A stretch of DNA of 64,000 nucleotides from Candidatus Protistibacter heckmannii (GTDB lineage Bacteria; Pseudomonadota; Gammaproteobacteria; Burkholderiales; Burkholderiaceae). The notes below the pieces were generated by a model. It did not search any database and was not told the origin of the DNA. It was given only the letters and a program-made list of their open reading frames with translations. This document shows positions 40,428 through 50,401 of the stretch, piece after piece. Made by a program: the position numbers and the translations under genes. Position 1 is the stretch's first letter, and every line of letters begins with the position of its first letter. The stretch lies in assembly GCA_025050535.1 (NCBI GenBank), contig JALBVF010000008.1, forward strand, positions 26,918 through 90,917. Direction: 5' to 3'.

Positions 40428-41929
40428 ATGAACGCCAACGCAGAACCCTCCGTCCTTGGCGCCGAACTCGCCGCGCGCCAGCAGGCCCTGGTCAAGGCCC
40501 TCTCGGGCCTGCTGCCCGAACATGCGCTGCTCTGGCAGCCCGAGGACACCATCCACTACGAATGCGACGGCTTGGCCGCCTACCAGCAGATGCCGCTGGC
40601 CGTGGCCCTGCCCGAGACCGAGGAGCAGGTCTGCGCGATCCTGCGCGCGTGCAGGGAGATGCAGGTCCCCGTCGTGCCGCGCGGCTCTGGCACCGGGCTC
40701 TCGGGCGGCGCGATGCCCATCGCCGACGGCCTGGTGCTCTCGCTGGCCAAGTTCAAGCAGATCCTGCGCATCGATCCGCTCTCGCGCACCGCCGTGGTCC
40801 AACCCGACGTGCGTAACCTCGCCATCTCCGAGGCCGCGGCGCAGTACAACCTCTACTACGCGCCCGACCCCTCCTCGCAGATCGCCTGCTCCATCGGCGG
40901 CAACGTCAAGAAAACTCCGGCGGCGTGCACTGCCTGAAATACGGCCTGACCGTGCACAACGTGCTGCGCGTACGCGCGGTCCTTCTAGACGGCACGCCGG
41001 TGGAATTCGGCAGCGAGGCGCTCGACGCGCCGGGCCTGGATATGCTGGCGGTGATGATCGGCAGCGAAGGCATGCTGGCGGTCGTCACCGAAGTGACCGT
41101 GCGCCTCATTCCCAAGCCGCAGCTCGCGCGCGTTATCATGGTCAGCTTCGACGACGTGAAAAGCGGCGGCTAGGCCGTGGCCGACATCATCGCCGCGGGC
41201 ATCATCCCCGCCGGCCTGGAGATGATGGACAAGCCGGCCACCACCGCGGTGGAGGAATTCGTCCATGCCGGCTACGACCTCGATGCCGCCGCTATGCTGC
41301 TGTGTGAATCCGATGGCACGCCGCAGGAGGTGGAGGAGGAGATCGCGCGCATGAGCGACGTGCTGCGCAAGTCTGGCGCGACGCGCATCGCCATGTCCGA
41401 CTCCGAAGCCCGGCGCCTGAAATTCTGGAGCGGGCGCAAGAATGCCTTCTCCGCCGCCGGCCGCATCTCGCCCGACTAATACTGCATGGACGGCGGCATC
41501 CCGCGCAAGCACATCGCCGAGCTGCTCCAGCGCATCAAGGACATGGAGACGAAATACGGCCTGCGCTGCATGAACGTCTTCCACGCCGGTGACGGCAACA
41601 TGCATCCGCTGATCCTGTTCAACGGCGCGGACGAGGACGAATGGCACCGCGCCGCCGAGGCATTCGGCTCCGACATCCTGGAGACCTGCGTGGCCCTGGG
41701 CAGCACGGTCACCGGCGAGCACGGCGTGGGCATCGAGAAGATCAATTCCATGTGCGTGCAGTTCGGCGACCGCGAACGCGAAAGTTTCTTCGGCGTGAAG
41801 GCCGCCTTCGACCCCGACCGGCTACTCAATCCCGACAAGCAGATCCCCACCCTGCACCGCTGCGCCGAATACGGCCACATGCGTGTCAAGGGCGGCGCCC
41901 TACCCCATCCCGACTTCCCCCACTTCTGA
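40428..41929 (+). pseudogene. glcD: Glycolate oxidase subunit GlcD, disrupted
   Basis: ATG 40428 begins MNANAEPSVLGAELAARQQ, with the FAD domain VPVVPRGSGTGLSGGAMP. An insertion of one base in AAGAAAAC near 40914 shifts the frame before GGVHCLKYGLTVHNVLR, and the gene then has TAG at 41171-41173 (Glu in relatives) and TAA at 41477-41479 (Tyr in relatives). The rest (MNVFHAGDGNMHPLILF, GEHGVGIEKI) reaches 41929. Intact GlcD, with GlcE and GlcF, oxidises glycolate to glyoxylate at the membrane. About 500 codons, normal length. Confidence 0.92.
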
Positions 41930-41945
41930 ACAGACCGCACCGCCC

Positions 41946-42955
41946 ATGCTCAAGGAGATCCAGGAACGCATCGCGGAGGCCGGCCGCGCCGGCACGCCGC
42001 TGGAGCTGCGCGGCAGCGGCAGAAAACGCTGGTACGGCCAGGCGCCGCAAGGCGAGCTGCTCGATCTCTCCAGCTACGAAGGCATCGTCGACTACGACGC
42101 CACCGAACTGGTCCTCACCGCGCGCTGCGGCACGCCGCTCTCGCAGATCGAGGCCGAGCTCGCGCTCCGCCGCCAGACCCTGGCCTTCGACCCGCCGCGC
42201 TTCTCCGGCAGCGGCGGCACCATCGGCAGCGTGATCGCCAGTGGCCTCTCGGGGCCGCGCTGCATCTCCGCCGGCAGCGCGCGCGACTTCGTGCTCGGCG
42301 CGCGGCTGCTCGACGGCAAGGGCGCCGAGCAGAGCTTCGGCGGACGCGTGATGAAGAACGTCGCGGGCTACGACGTCTCGCGCCTGCTGGCCGGTTCGCT
42401 GGGCGTGCTGGACGTGATCACCGAAGTCTCGATCAAGGTCATACCCATGCCCTTCGCCGACCTGAGCCTGGAATTCGAAGTCACCGATGGCGAGGCGGTC
42501 GCCAAGCTCAACAGCTGGGGCGGCCAGCCGTTGCCGCTGGCGGCGAGCAGCTGGCTCGACGGCCGCCTGCGCGTGCGCCTGTGCGGCGTGGAGGCCGCGG
42601 TCAAAACGGCGCGCGGCCGGCTCGGCGGCGAACCGATGGTGGAGATGCCCGCCGAAGTCTGGTGGCGCGGCCTGCGCGACCAGACCGCCGAATTCTTTGC
42701 GCCGGCCGTCTCCGGCGCACGCGCGCTGTGGCGGCTCTCGCTGCCGAGCGCGACGACGCCGTCATCGACCCCGCGCACGTGCGCGCCGCGGCGGCCAAGG
42801 CCGGCGGCCATGCCACGCTGTTCCGCAACGGCGACAAGGGCGCTTGCGTGTTCACCGCGCTGCCGCCCGCGCTGATGGACATCCACCGCCGCCTGAAACA
42901 GACCTTCGATCCCGCGGGCATCTTCAACCGCGGCCGCCTCTATCCGGAGCTTTGA
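41946..42955 (+). pseudogene. glcE: Glycolate oxidase subunit GlcE, disrupted
   Basis: ATG 41946 begins MLKEIQERIAEAGRAGTPLE with the FAD-binding segment SGSGGTIGSVIASGLSGPR and GGRVMKNVAGYDVSRL. Near 42750 the frame changes within RLSLPSATT and, judged by usual lengths (about 355), 20 or so codons are missing. The end (ATLFRNGDKGACVF...FDPAGIFNRGRLYPEL) is read in another frame to TGA 42953-42955. It lies 16 bases after glcD and two bases before glcF. Confidence 0.9.
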
Positions 42956-42957
42956 GC

Positions 42958-43964
42958 ATGCAGGCCCAGTTGGCCGATTTTATCCGCGACACGCCGCAAG
43001 GCAAGGAAGCGGAAGCGATTCTGTGCAAGTGCGTGCACTGCGGCTTCTGCTCCGCGACCTGCCAAACCTACCAGCTCCTTGGCGACGAGCTCGACGGCCC
43101 GCGCGGACGCACCTACCTGATCGAGCAATTCCTCGAAGGCCGCGGCGTCAACGAGAAGACCCAGACCCATCTGGACCGCTGCCTGACCTGCCGCAACTGC
43201 GAATCCACCTGTCCCTCGGGCGTGCAGTACGGCCGCCTGGCCGACATCGGCCGCCAGCTCGTGGAGCAGCACGTCGAGCGGCCCGCTTCGCAGAAGCTGC
43301 TGCGCTGTTCGCTGAAGAAGGGCCTCTCCAACGGCCCGCTGTTCAGTCTGGCGATGGGCCTTGGCTGGAGCGTCCGGCCGCTGCTGCCGGCGGCGCTCAA
43401 GGCCAAGGTGCCCGTGCGGCGCGCCACGGCCGGCGCATGCTCGTGCTCGAAGGCTGCGTGCAGCCCGCCATGTCACCCGGCATCAACGCCGCGACGACGC
43501 GCGTGCTCGATCGCCTCGGCGTGAGCCTGGTGGCCGCGCCCCAGGCCGGCTGCTGCAGCGCGATTCCCTATCACCTGAGCGACGTCCCCGCCGGCCTGGA
43601 CATGATGCGCAGGAACATCGACGCCTGGTGGCCGATGATCGAAAGCGCCGAAGCCATCGTCATGACGGCCTCGGGCTGCGGCGCGATGGTCAAGGAATAC
43701 GGCCATCGGCTCGCCGGCGATCCGGCCTATGCCGCCAAGGCGGCGCGCATCACCGTGATGACCAATGACCTGAGCGAAGTGCTGCCGGCCTTCTCCGAGC
43801 AGCTTGTCGCCCTCACCGGGGGAAAGCCGCGCGGCAAGGTTGAGGCCCTGCTCGGCGCCGAGGTCATCGCTTCGGCCAACATCAGCTGCCTCACCCATCT
43901 GCAGTCCGGCACGAACAAGCCGGTGCGGCATTGGATCGAGCTGGTCGACGAGATGACGACTTAA
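42958..43964 (+). pseudogene. glcF: Glycolate oxidase iron-sulfur subunit GlcF, disrupted
   Basis: ATG 42958 begins MQAQLADFIRDTPQGKEAEA. Two 4Fe-4S motifs are intact (CVHCGFCSATC and CLTCRNCESTCP). A frameshift near 43425 separates them from the CCG domains (MLVLEGCVQPAM, QAGCCSAI). Between LTGGKPRGKVEALLGA and EVIASANISCLTHL about 60-70 codons, including the second Cys-Cys-Gly motif, appear deleted; the total of 336 codons compares with about 405 in relatives. All three glycolate oxidase genes are therefore broken. Confidence 0.9.
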
Positions 43965-43974
43965 GGGAGAGCCC

Positions 43975-43995
43975 GCCGCCGCGGAATGCGGCGGC
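43975..43995. terminator. Hairpin between convergent glcF and ABC transporter genes
   Basis: Perfect 8-bp stem GCCGCCGC / GCGGCGGC with loop GGAAT, eleven bases after the glcF stop and 22 bases before the stop of the convergent transporter gene. No T-run follows, so terminator function rests on position only. Confidence 0.45.
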
Positions 43996-44016
43996 TCAGT
44001 TGTCTCTCGGAGCGGC

Positions 44017-45813
44017 TCAGGCGAGCACGCGCCACACCCACTTCCCCTGTCCAAGCAAATCCAGCTCCATCGCATGATGCTTGAGCAGGGTGCTGCGGTG
44101 GCCCACGCTCACCAGCACCGAGCCGGGCAGGCGCTCGGTCATCAGGCGGTACATGGCGTCCTCCATGCCTTCGTCCATCGCGGAGGTGGCTTCGTCGAGG
44201 AAGGCAGCGTCGGGTTTGGCCAGAAGCAGGCGGCCGAAGGCCAGGCGCTGCTGCTCGCCGCCGGAGAGGATGCGGGTCCAGTCCGCGGTCTCGTCGAGGC
44301 GCTCGGCGAGATGGTCGAGCTGCACGTCGAGCAGCGCCTGGCGCGCGCGTTCGTCGGTGCCGGCCGCGCCGGCGGGCGCGGACTGCGGATAGTAGAGCAC
44401 CTCGCGCAGCGTGCCCAGCGGCAGATAGGGCTTCTGCGACAGGAAGAGCACGCTGCCGGTCGGCCGCACGATCTCTCCCGAGCAATACGGCCACAGCCCG
44501 GCCAGCGCGCGCAGCAGCGTGGTCTTGCCGGTGCCGGAGCGGCCGCGGATCAGCAGCGGCTTGCCGGCGGGAATGTCGAGCGTGGTGTCGTCGAGCATGA
44601 GCTGGCCGTCTGGCATGCGCACGGTGAGGCTCTGGAGGGCGACGCGGCCGTCCTCCTCGCGCACCGAGGGCCGGGGCAGCGCGCCGGCCTGGACGATGGC
44701 CTCGGTGAAGCCGCTCAGACGGTTGAGGCACGCGCGGTAGGTGGCGAAGGTGTCGTAGGAGGTGCGGAAGAAGGACAGGTTGTCGGAGAGCGCGCCGAAG
44801 GCCTGGCTGGTCTGCATCAGATCGCCCAGGGTGATCTGCTTGGAGAAGAAGCGCGGCGACTGGATGATGAAGGGGAAGACCACCGCCGCCTGGCTCACGC
44901 CCAGGTTGAAGCCCTGGAACTTGATGCTCCGGAACTGGATCTGCCAGGCGTTGAGGATGATGCGGCCGAAGGCGGAGGACAGCAGCTCGCCTTCGATCTT
45001 CTCGCCGGCGTAGAAGGCGACGCTCTCGCTGTATTCGCGCAGGCGCACGAGCATGTAGCGGTAGTCCGCGGAGAAGCGCTCGGCGAGGTATTGCAGCCGG
45101 ACCAGCGGCCGGCCGATCCAAAAGGCGAAGCTCGTGGCGATCAGCACGTAGATGTAGGCGACGAAGATCATGCCGCGCGGGATTTCATAGCCGGCGACAT
45201 GCACCGAGCCGGAGAGACTCCAGAGGATGCCGGTGTAGGCAATGATCGACACCACCGCGCTGACCGTGCCCATGGACAGGCTCAGGGTGTCGGAGACGAC
45301 GGCCTGGATGTCCTGCTGGATCCGCTGGTCGGGGTTGTCGGCCTGCGCGTCGGAGGGCAGAAAATGCGTGCGGTAATAAGCCGCGCCGTCGAGATACTGG
45401 CCGAGCATGTGGTCGTTGAACCAGGCGCGCCAGCGGATGGTGAAGCTTTGCTGGACGTAGAAATTGAGCAGGGTGCGCACCACGTGCACCGTGGCCAGCA
45501 CTGAGAAGATCATCATCGACGCCCAGAAGGCCTTGGCGTCGAGATTCTGCAGCGATGTGTACATGCCATTGTACCAATTGGTGATCAGCACGTCGAGGCG
45601 CACGCCGGCCAGGGTCAGCAGCAGAATGAAGGCCAGGCGCGCGCGCGCCTCGCGGCTGGCGAAATAGCCGCCGGTCAGCGCCCAGAAGTGCCGGCCCCAC
45701 ACCGTCGTCCGCGCCAGCACCCAGGTGGCGAGCAGAAAGCCGGCCAGCGTGATCACGTAGGCCTGCGCGATCCAGATCGCGCTCTCGGTTAATTGCTCAT
45801 TCCAGTTCATCAT
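44017..45813 (-). CDS. ABC transporter, fused membrane and ATPase domains (SbmA/YddA type)
   Basis: 598 residues. The N-terminal half is an ABC_membrane_2-type domain with about six helices (start WIAQAYVITLAGFLLATWVL; ITNWYNGMYTSLQNLDAKAF is characteristic of the SbmA/BacA/YddA group). The C-terminal ATPase has Walker A GRSGTGKTT, signature LSGGEQQRLAFGRLLL, Walker B AAFLDEATSAMD and switch His in VGHRSTLL. Homologues take up or export peptides, long-chain lipids or cobalamin; the substrate here is unknown. Intact, single-gene unit, convergent with glcF. Confidence 0.9.
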   Translation of the reverse strand: MMNWNEQLTESAIWIAQAYVITLAGFLLATWVLARTTVWGRHFWALTGGYFASREARARLAFILLLTLAGVRLDVLITNWYNGMYTSLQNLDAKAFWASMMIFSVLATVHVVRTLLNFYVQQSFTIRWRAWFNDHMLGQYLDGAAYYRTHFLPSDAQADNPDQRIQQDIQAVVSDTLSLSMGTVSAVVSIIAYTGILWSLSGSVHVAGYEIPRGMIFVAYIYVLIATSFAFWIGRPLVRLQYLAERFSADYRYMLVRLREYSESVAFYAGEKIEGELLSSAFGRIILNAWQIQFRSIKFQGFNLGVSQAAVVFPFIIQSPRFFSKQITLGDLMQTSQAFGALSDNLSFFRTSYDTFATYRACLNRLSGFTEAIVQAGALPRPSVREEDGRVALQSLTVRMPDGQLMLDDTTLDIPAGKPLLIRGRSGTGKTTLLRALAGLWPYCSGEIVRPTGSVLFLSQKPYLPLGTLREVLYYPQSAPAGAAGTDERARQALLDVQLDHLAERLDETADWTRILSGGEQQRLAFGRLLLAKPDAAFLDEATSAMDEGMEDAMYRLMTERLPGSVLVSVGHRSTLLKHHAMELDLLGQGKWVWRVLA

Positions 45814-45875
45814 GCTCCCTGCCTTTCCTTCTCTTGTAGAAGCCGCCGCGCAAGCCGCGCCTGCGCCCGCAGGCG

Positions 45876-46763
45876 TTAAACGGCCTCGGACCTGCCGGCC
45901 TTACGGTAGACCAGATAGAGCGGCGCGCTGAGTCCCAGCGTGTCCAGCTCCACATACGAAATGCCTTCGACGTTCACGCGCTGGATCGACGCCGGCACAA
46001 TGGTAACCCCCAGCCCCGAGGCCACGAGGCTGGGCGTGGAGAGCATGCGCGGCGCCTCCTGGTCGACGTGCGGGCTGAAGCCCGCGGCGCGGCAGGCGGC
46101 GATCACCGCATCGTAGATGCCGGCGCCGCTCGGGCGCTGGTAGAGGATGAAGGATTCGTCGGCCAGCTCGGCGAGCCCGAGCGGCCTGTCGCGGCGCTTC
46201 TTCGCCAGCGGATGGCGCGCGGGAAGCACGGCGAGCATCTTCTCCTCGAGCAGCAGCTCGGAGGCCACGCCCTCGGGGCTGCCGGCATAGGCGCGGATAA
46301 AGGCTACATCGATGCGGTCGGCGCGCAGGTCTTCGATCAGCTCCGCTGTGCCGCTCTCCTCCAGCGCCAGCGACACGCCGGGCGCAGCTTCGCGGAAGGC
46401 GTTGATAACCGAAGGTACGAAGGGATGGAGGGCGGCCGAGCCGGTGAAGCCGGCGATCAGCCGGCCGCTCTCGCCGCGCTCGACGCGGCACACGTCATCC
46501 ACCGCCTGGCCCAGGCGCGCGAGGATGGCGCGGGCGTCGGCGAGGAAGGCGCGGCCGCTTTCGGTGAGCTCCATGACGCGCGGCAGGCGGTGGAAAAGCG
46601 TCACGCCGAGTGCCTCCTCGAGCACGCGGATCTGCTGGCTCAGCGGCAGCTGACTGATGCCCAGGCGCTCGGCGATTCGCGTGAGGTGGCCCTCGTCGGC
46701 GACGGCGATGAAATAGCGCAGCAGGCGCAGGTCGATATGGGCGGAGGCGGTCTTTATTTCCAT
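45876..46763 (-). CDS. LysR-type regulator divergent from chrA
   Basis: 295 residues: winged helix-turn-helix (RLLRYFIAVADEGHLTRIAERLGISQLPLSQQ, split here as residues 14-45) and a periplasmic-binding-like effector domain (GRLIAGFTGSAALHPFVPSV). Intact. The divergent orientation and shared upstream region with chrA suggest that it controls the chromate transporter genes, or itself; in other bacteria chrA is often next to a different regulator (ChrB), so this is inference. Confidence 0.88.
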   Translation of the reverse strand: MEIKTASAHIDLRLLRYFIAVADEGHLTRIAERLGISQLPLSQQIRVLEEALGVTLFHRLPRVMELTESGRAFLADARAILARLGQAVDDVCRVERGESGRLIAGFTGSAALHPFVPSVINAFREAAPGVSLALEESGTAELIEDLRADRIDVAFIRAYAGSPEGVASELLLEEKMLAVLPARHPLAKKRRDRPLGLAELADESFILYQRPSGAGIYDAVIAACRAAGFSPHVDQEAPRMLSTPSLVASGLGVTIVPASIQRVNVEGISYVELDTLGLSAPLYLVYRKAGRSEAV

Positions 46764-46769
46764 ATCTAT

Positions 46770-46787
46770 TCAATATAAATTTATTGA
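46770..46787. promoter_or_regulatory. Candidate LysR operator between the regulator and chrA
   Basis: Inverted repeat TCAATA-TAAATT-TATTGA in the AT-rich 71-base gap between the divergent start codons; it has the interrupted-dyad form of LysR-type sites. It overlaps probable -10 regions of both genes. Confidence 0.4.
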
Positions 46788-46834
46788 TTTCAATTTATTA
46801 GACATAAACGCATGCCGCGGGTAGTCTCCCGCCC

Positions 46835-47389
46835 ATGGAAACCGTCGTCCCCACCAAACGCGAACTCTTCCTCGGCTTTCTGAGCCTGGGCATGATCTCC
46901 TTCGGCGGCGCCCTACCGCTGGCGCGCAACATGGTCGTGGAGCGCCGCCGCTGGCTGCGGCCAGAGGAATTCGTCGAGCTGCTCGGCCTGTGCCAGTTCC
47001 TGCCCGGCGGCAACATTATCAATCTGTCGGTCGTGCTGGGCATGCGCTTCCAGGGTGTGGGCGGCGCGTTCGCCGCGCTGCTCGGCCTGATCGCTATGCC
47101 CTCGATGGTGGTCATCGCGCTGGGCGCGATCTACCAGCATTTCCACGACGACCCGCATGTGCGCCATCTGTTCGCGGGCCTGGCCGCTGCCGCCGCCGGG
47201 CTGCTGATCTCGATGGCGATCAAGGTGGCGCTGCCGCTGCGCGGCAAGCCGCTGGCCGCCGCCGTGGCCCTGGTCTGCTTCGCGGCCATCGCCGTGCTGC
47301 GCCTTCCGCTGCTGACCACGATGCTCATCCTCACCCCGGTCAGTGTGCTGCTGCTGGCGCGCTTCGGCAAGAACGGCGGAGGCCAATGA
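46835..47389 (+). CDS. chrA: Chromate transporter, first short-chain subunit
   Basis: 184 residues with about six hydrophobic segments; start FLGFLSLGMISFGGALPLAR and LCQFLPGGNIINLSVVLG are features of the CHR domain (FGG...PGP/PGG motif). Short-chain CHR proteins act in pairs, each with one CHR domain of opposite topology, to export chromate or transport related anions. The stop overlaps the start of the second subunit by four bases (ATGA). Intact. Confidence 0.88.
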   Translation: METVVPTKRELFLGFLSLGMISFGGALPLARNMVVERRRWLRPEEFVELLGLCQFLPGGNIINLSVVLGMRFQGVGGAFAALLGLIAMPSMVVIALGAIYQHFHDDPHVRHLFAGLAAAAAGLLISMAIKVALPLRGKPLAAAVALVCFAAIAVLRLPLLTTMLILTPVSVLLLARFGKNGGGQ

Positions 47390-47913
47390 TGGAAATCCTG
47401 ACCTCTCTGCTCACGCTGTTCGCTGAACTCTCGCTGTTGGCCTTCGGCGGCGGCAATACGATCCTGCCGGAGATGCAGCGCCGCGTGGTCGAGGTGCACC
47501 ACTGGATGTCGGCCGAGGAATTCAGCGCGCTGTTCGCGCTGAGCCAGGCGGCGCCGGGGCCGAACCTGATGATCGTCACCGTAATCGGCTGGCATGTGGC
47601 GAGCCTGGCCGGCGCGCTGGTCGCCACGGTGGGCATGTTCCTCCCGCCCTCGGTACTGGCGGTCGGTGTGCTGCACGCCTGGGAGCATTTCAAGGACCGG
47701 CCCTGGCGCGCGGCCGTGCAGACCGGGTTGGTGCCGATGGTGGTCGGCCTGGTCGCCACGTCGGCGGCGCTGATCGCGCGCTCGGCCGACCTGGACTGGA
47801 AGCTCGCCGCCATTACCGCCGGCTGCGCCGCCATGGCCTTCAAGACGAAGATCCATCCGGTCTGTCTGCTGCTCGGCGGCGGCGTGATCGGGATGCTGGC
47901 CGAGCTGATCTGA
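47386..47913 (+). CDS. chrA: Chromate transporter, second short-chain subunit
   Basis: 175 residues; LLAFGGGNTILPEMQRRVVE and FALSQAAPGPNLMIVTVIGW contain the second-subunit CHR motif. Five to six hydrophobic segments. Translationally coupled to the upstream gene by a 4-base overlap. Together with it, equivalent to one full ChrA. Intact. Confidence 0.88.
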   Translation: MMEILTSLLTLFAELSLLAFGGGNTILPEMQRRVVEVHHWMSAEEFSALFALSQAAPGPNLMIVTVIGWHVASLAGALVATVGMFLPPSVLAVGVLHAWEHFKDRPWRAAVQTGLVPMVVGLVATSAALIARSADLDWKLAAITAGCAAMAFKTKIHPVCLLLGGGVIGMLAELI

Positions 47914-47959
47914 TCCGGCCCGGCCGCGCGCACCGGCGGGCCGCCCCGTGCGGCGAATC

Positions 47960-48700
47960 TCAGCGCAGCATCTGCACGGCGCCCGCCACCCGCAGCTGCA
48001 GCAGCGTCATGCCGGCGGAATCCATGCTCAACCCATCCGCCTGCGCCGGCGCGGCCATGGCCTTCATCATCATCATCATCGGCCGCGGCGGCATCGCGTC
48101 GCCGCCCGCCTGCCCAAGCTGCACCCGGCGGATCGCATAGCTGCGGTAGCCGAAGGACTGCGCGGCGCGCTCGGCGCGCGCGCGGAAGGCGGCGATGGCC
48201 TGCTCCTGCAGCTTCGCCTCCTCCCTGGCGCGCAGCTCGGGCGACACCTCGTAGCCGCTGGAGCCGAACTGCATGCCGTCGGCCAGCGCGAAACCCACCA
48301 TGCCCAGGCCATCGACATCGCGCGACTTCAAAGTCAGCTCGCCGCGCACCGTCCAGCCGGCGCGCTTGCCGTTGTCGTAGCGCGGCTTGGTGGAATAGGA
48401 AGTCGTGGTCTTGATTCCGCCCTTTGCCTTCGCCTTGGCCGCGGCGTTCTTCACGGTCAGGGCCACCTGCTGGCTCAGGGCCGCCGCGTTTTCGCCCTCG
48501 CGCACCTCGAGCAGGGTCAGGACGGCGACGTCGGGCGCCACCGAACTGGTTGCGACGGCGTCCAGCTCCAGCAGGTCGGCGGCGAACTGGTCGGCGCCGG
48601 CGATGCTGTTCGCGGGGACCGGCTAGGCCGAGGCGCCCGGAAGGGCCGCCAGCACGAGCGCCGCGCCCAGGATCAGGACCGCAATTTGCTTTGTGTTCAT
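47960..48700 (-). pseudogene. SIMPL-domain (DUF541) periplasmic protein with amber codon after the signal peptide
   Basis: ATG 48700 begins MNTKQIAVLILGAALVLAAL, a Sec signal ending GASA, followed directly by TAG (48623-48625) where CAG is expected, then PVPANSIAGADQF and a complete SIMPL domain (VAVLTLLEVREGENAAALSQ, SRDVDGLGMVGFALADG, AQSFGYRSYAIRRV) to 47960. The domain frame has no other lesion. 246 codons. SIMPL proteins are secreted or periplasmic with unclear roles (BP26-like oxidative stress channels). A single base change probably inactivates it; a restart at the next ATG would lack a signal peptide. Confidence 0.8.
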
Positions 48701-48726
48701 CGATCTCCCTTTGATTGGATTTTCTC

Positions 48727-48732
48727 TATAAT
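48727..48732 (+). promoter_or_regulatory. Promoter -10 element of yggS, suggesting a leaderless mRNA
   Basis: A perfect TATAAT ends six bases before the ATG at 48739. As for argH and tcdA, the transcript would begin at about the start codon, and no ribosome site is seen. Confidence 0.6.
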
Positions 48733-48738
48733 CCCGAC

Positions 48739-49494
48739 ATGCCGCAAGACACCGCTCCCCACGCCCAACTTGCGCCCAACCTGGCCGAGGTCCGCAGGCG
48801 CATCGCCGACGCCGCCAAGGCCGCCGGTCGCGCCCCGGAAGCGGTGACGCTGCTGGCGGTGTCCAAGACCTTCGAGGCGGGCGCGGTGAGCGCCGCGCTC
48901 GACGCCGGCCAGCGCGCCTTCGGCGAGAACTACGTCCAGGAGGGCGTGGCCAAGATCGCCACGCTGGCCAGCCTGCGCGAGGAGCTGCAATGGCACTTAA
49001 TCGGACCGCTGCAGAGCAATAAGACCCGGCTGGTCGCGGAACAGTTCGACTGGGTTCACAGCGTCGACCGGCTGCGCATCGCCGAACGCCTCTCCGAACA
49101 GCGCCCCCTGGGCATCGCGTCGCTGCAGATCTGTGTGCAGGTCAACATCAGCGGCGAGGAATCCAAGAGCGGCTTCACACCGCAGGAAACCGATGCCGCC
49201 GTGCTGGCCGTCGCCCGTCTGCCGCAGCTGCGCCTGCGCGGGCTGATGGCGATTCCCGAACCGGCCGAGGGCGAGGCGCCGAGCCGCGCGCCCCTCGCCG
49301 CGATGCGCAAGCTCTTCGACCAATGCAACGCGGCGCTCTCCGCGGCCGGCCTCGCGCCGATGGACACGCTGTCCATGGGCATGTCCGCCGACCTGGAGAC
49401 AGCCATCCTCGAGGGCGCGACCATGGTGCGCGTGGGCACCGCGATCTTCGGCGCGCGCGACTACGCGGGCGCAGGCAAGGGCCTTGCGCGCTAG
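48739..49494 (+). CDS. yggS: YggS-type pyridoxal phosphate homeostasis protein
   Basis: 251 residues of the alanine-racemase-like barrel without the racemase C-terminal domain. PLP lysine is in VTLLAVSKTFEAGAV (about residue 39); other motifs are GQRAFGENYVQEGVAKI, WHLIGPLQSNK and LSMGMSADLETAI. The family binds PLP and buffers its concentration. The ATG at 48739 was chosen because it follows the -10 element directly and the N-terminus matches. It is upstream of proC, a common association. Confidence 0.95.
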   Translation: MPQDTAPHAQLAPNLAEVRRRIADAAKAAGRAPEAVTLLAVSKTFEAGAVSAALDAGQRAFGENYVQEGVAKIATLASLREELQWHLIGPLQSNKTRLVAEQFDWVHSVDRLRIAERLSEQRPLGIASLQICVQVNISGEESKSGFTPQETDAAVLAVARLPQLRLRGLMAIPEPAEGEAPSRAPLAAMRKLFDQCNAALSAAGLAPMDTLSMGMSADLETAILEGATMVRVGTAIFGARDYAGAGKGLAR

Positions 49495-49562
49495 CCCCCA
49501 GAACGATTCCGCGCGGCGCTCCGGCCACGCTTTTTCATCCTCTCTTTCCCGGTAAGCACAGC

Positions 49563-50387
49563 ATGTTGGATTCCCTCAGTTTCGGTTTCATCGGCGGCGG
49601 CAACATGGCCCAGGCCCTGCTCGGCAGCCTGCTGAGCCGGGGCGCGCAGCCCGGCAAGGTGGCCGTGGTCGAGCCCTATGAGACCACCCGCACGCTGCTG
49701 CGCGAGCGCTACGGCGTGGACACCGCTGCCGCGCCTGGCGACTTCCTGCGCGAATGCGACGTGCTGATCCTCGCGGTCAAGCCGCAGCAGTTCCGCAGCA
49801 TGGCCGAGCAGATCGCGCCCTGGGTCGGCGCGCAGCTGCTGATGTCGGTGGCGGCCGGCATCCGCCTGCAGGACATGCAGCGCTGGTTCGGCGGCCACGG
49901 CCGCATCGTGCGCGCCATGCCCAACACGCCCGCTCTCATCGGCGCCGGCATGACTGGACTGGCCGCCGCGCCCGGCCTCGCGGACGCGGACAAGCGCATG
50001 ACCGAGGCGGTCGCCTCGGCGGTTGGCGAAACGGTGTGGGTGCGGGACGACGCGCAGATCGACGTGGTGACCGCCATCTCGGGCAGCGGTCCGGCCTACG
50101 GCTTTTATCTGATCGAGGCGATGCAGGAGGCGGCCGTCGCGCTCGGCCTGGGCAAGGAGCAGGGCCGCAAGCTCGCGATCGCCACCATCGCTGGCGCAGC
50201 CAGCCTCGCCGCCCAGTCTCCGGACAGCCCGGCCGAACTGCGCCGCAAGGTCACCTCGCCCAGCGGCACCACGGCCGCCGCCATCGGCACGCTGGAAGAA
50301 GCCCGCGTCAAGGCCGTCTTCCTGAAAGCTATCGAAGCCGCGGCCAAACGCGGCGCGCAGATGGGCGAGGAATTCGGCAAGCAATAG
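49563..50387 (+). CDS. proC: Pyrroline-5-carboxylate reductase
   Basis: Last step of proline synthesis. 274 residues: NAD(P)-binding FGFIGGGNMAQALLG at the N-terminus, ILAVKPQQF, RAMPNTPALIGAGMTG, and the C-terminal ISGSGPAYGFYLIEAM...VTSPSGTTAAAI signature. Intact and of normal length; 68 bases after yggS. Confidence 0.96.
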   Translation: MLDSLSFGFIGGGNMAQALLGSLLSRGAQPGKVAVVEPYETTRTLLRERYGVDTAAAPGDFLRECDVLILAVKPQQFRSMAEQIAPWVGAQLLMSVAAGIRLQDMQRWFGGHGRIVRAMPNTPALIGAGMTGLAAAPGLADADKRMTEAVASAVGETVWVRDDAQIDVVTAISGSGPAYGFYLIEAMQEAAVALGLGKEQGRKLAIATIAGAASLAAQSPDSPAELRRKVTSPSGTTAAAIGTLEEARVKAVFLKAIEAAAKRGAQMGEEFGKQ

Positions 50388-50401
50388 CCTGCCCTTCGCG
50401 C

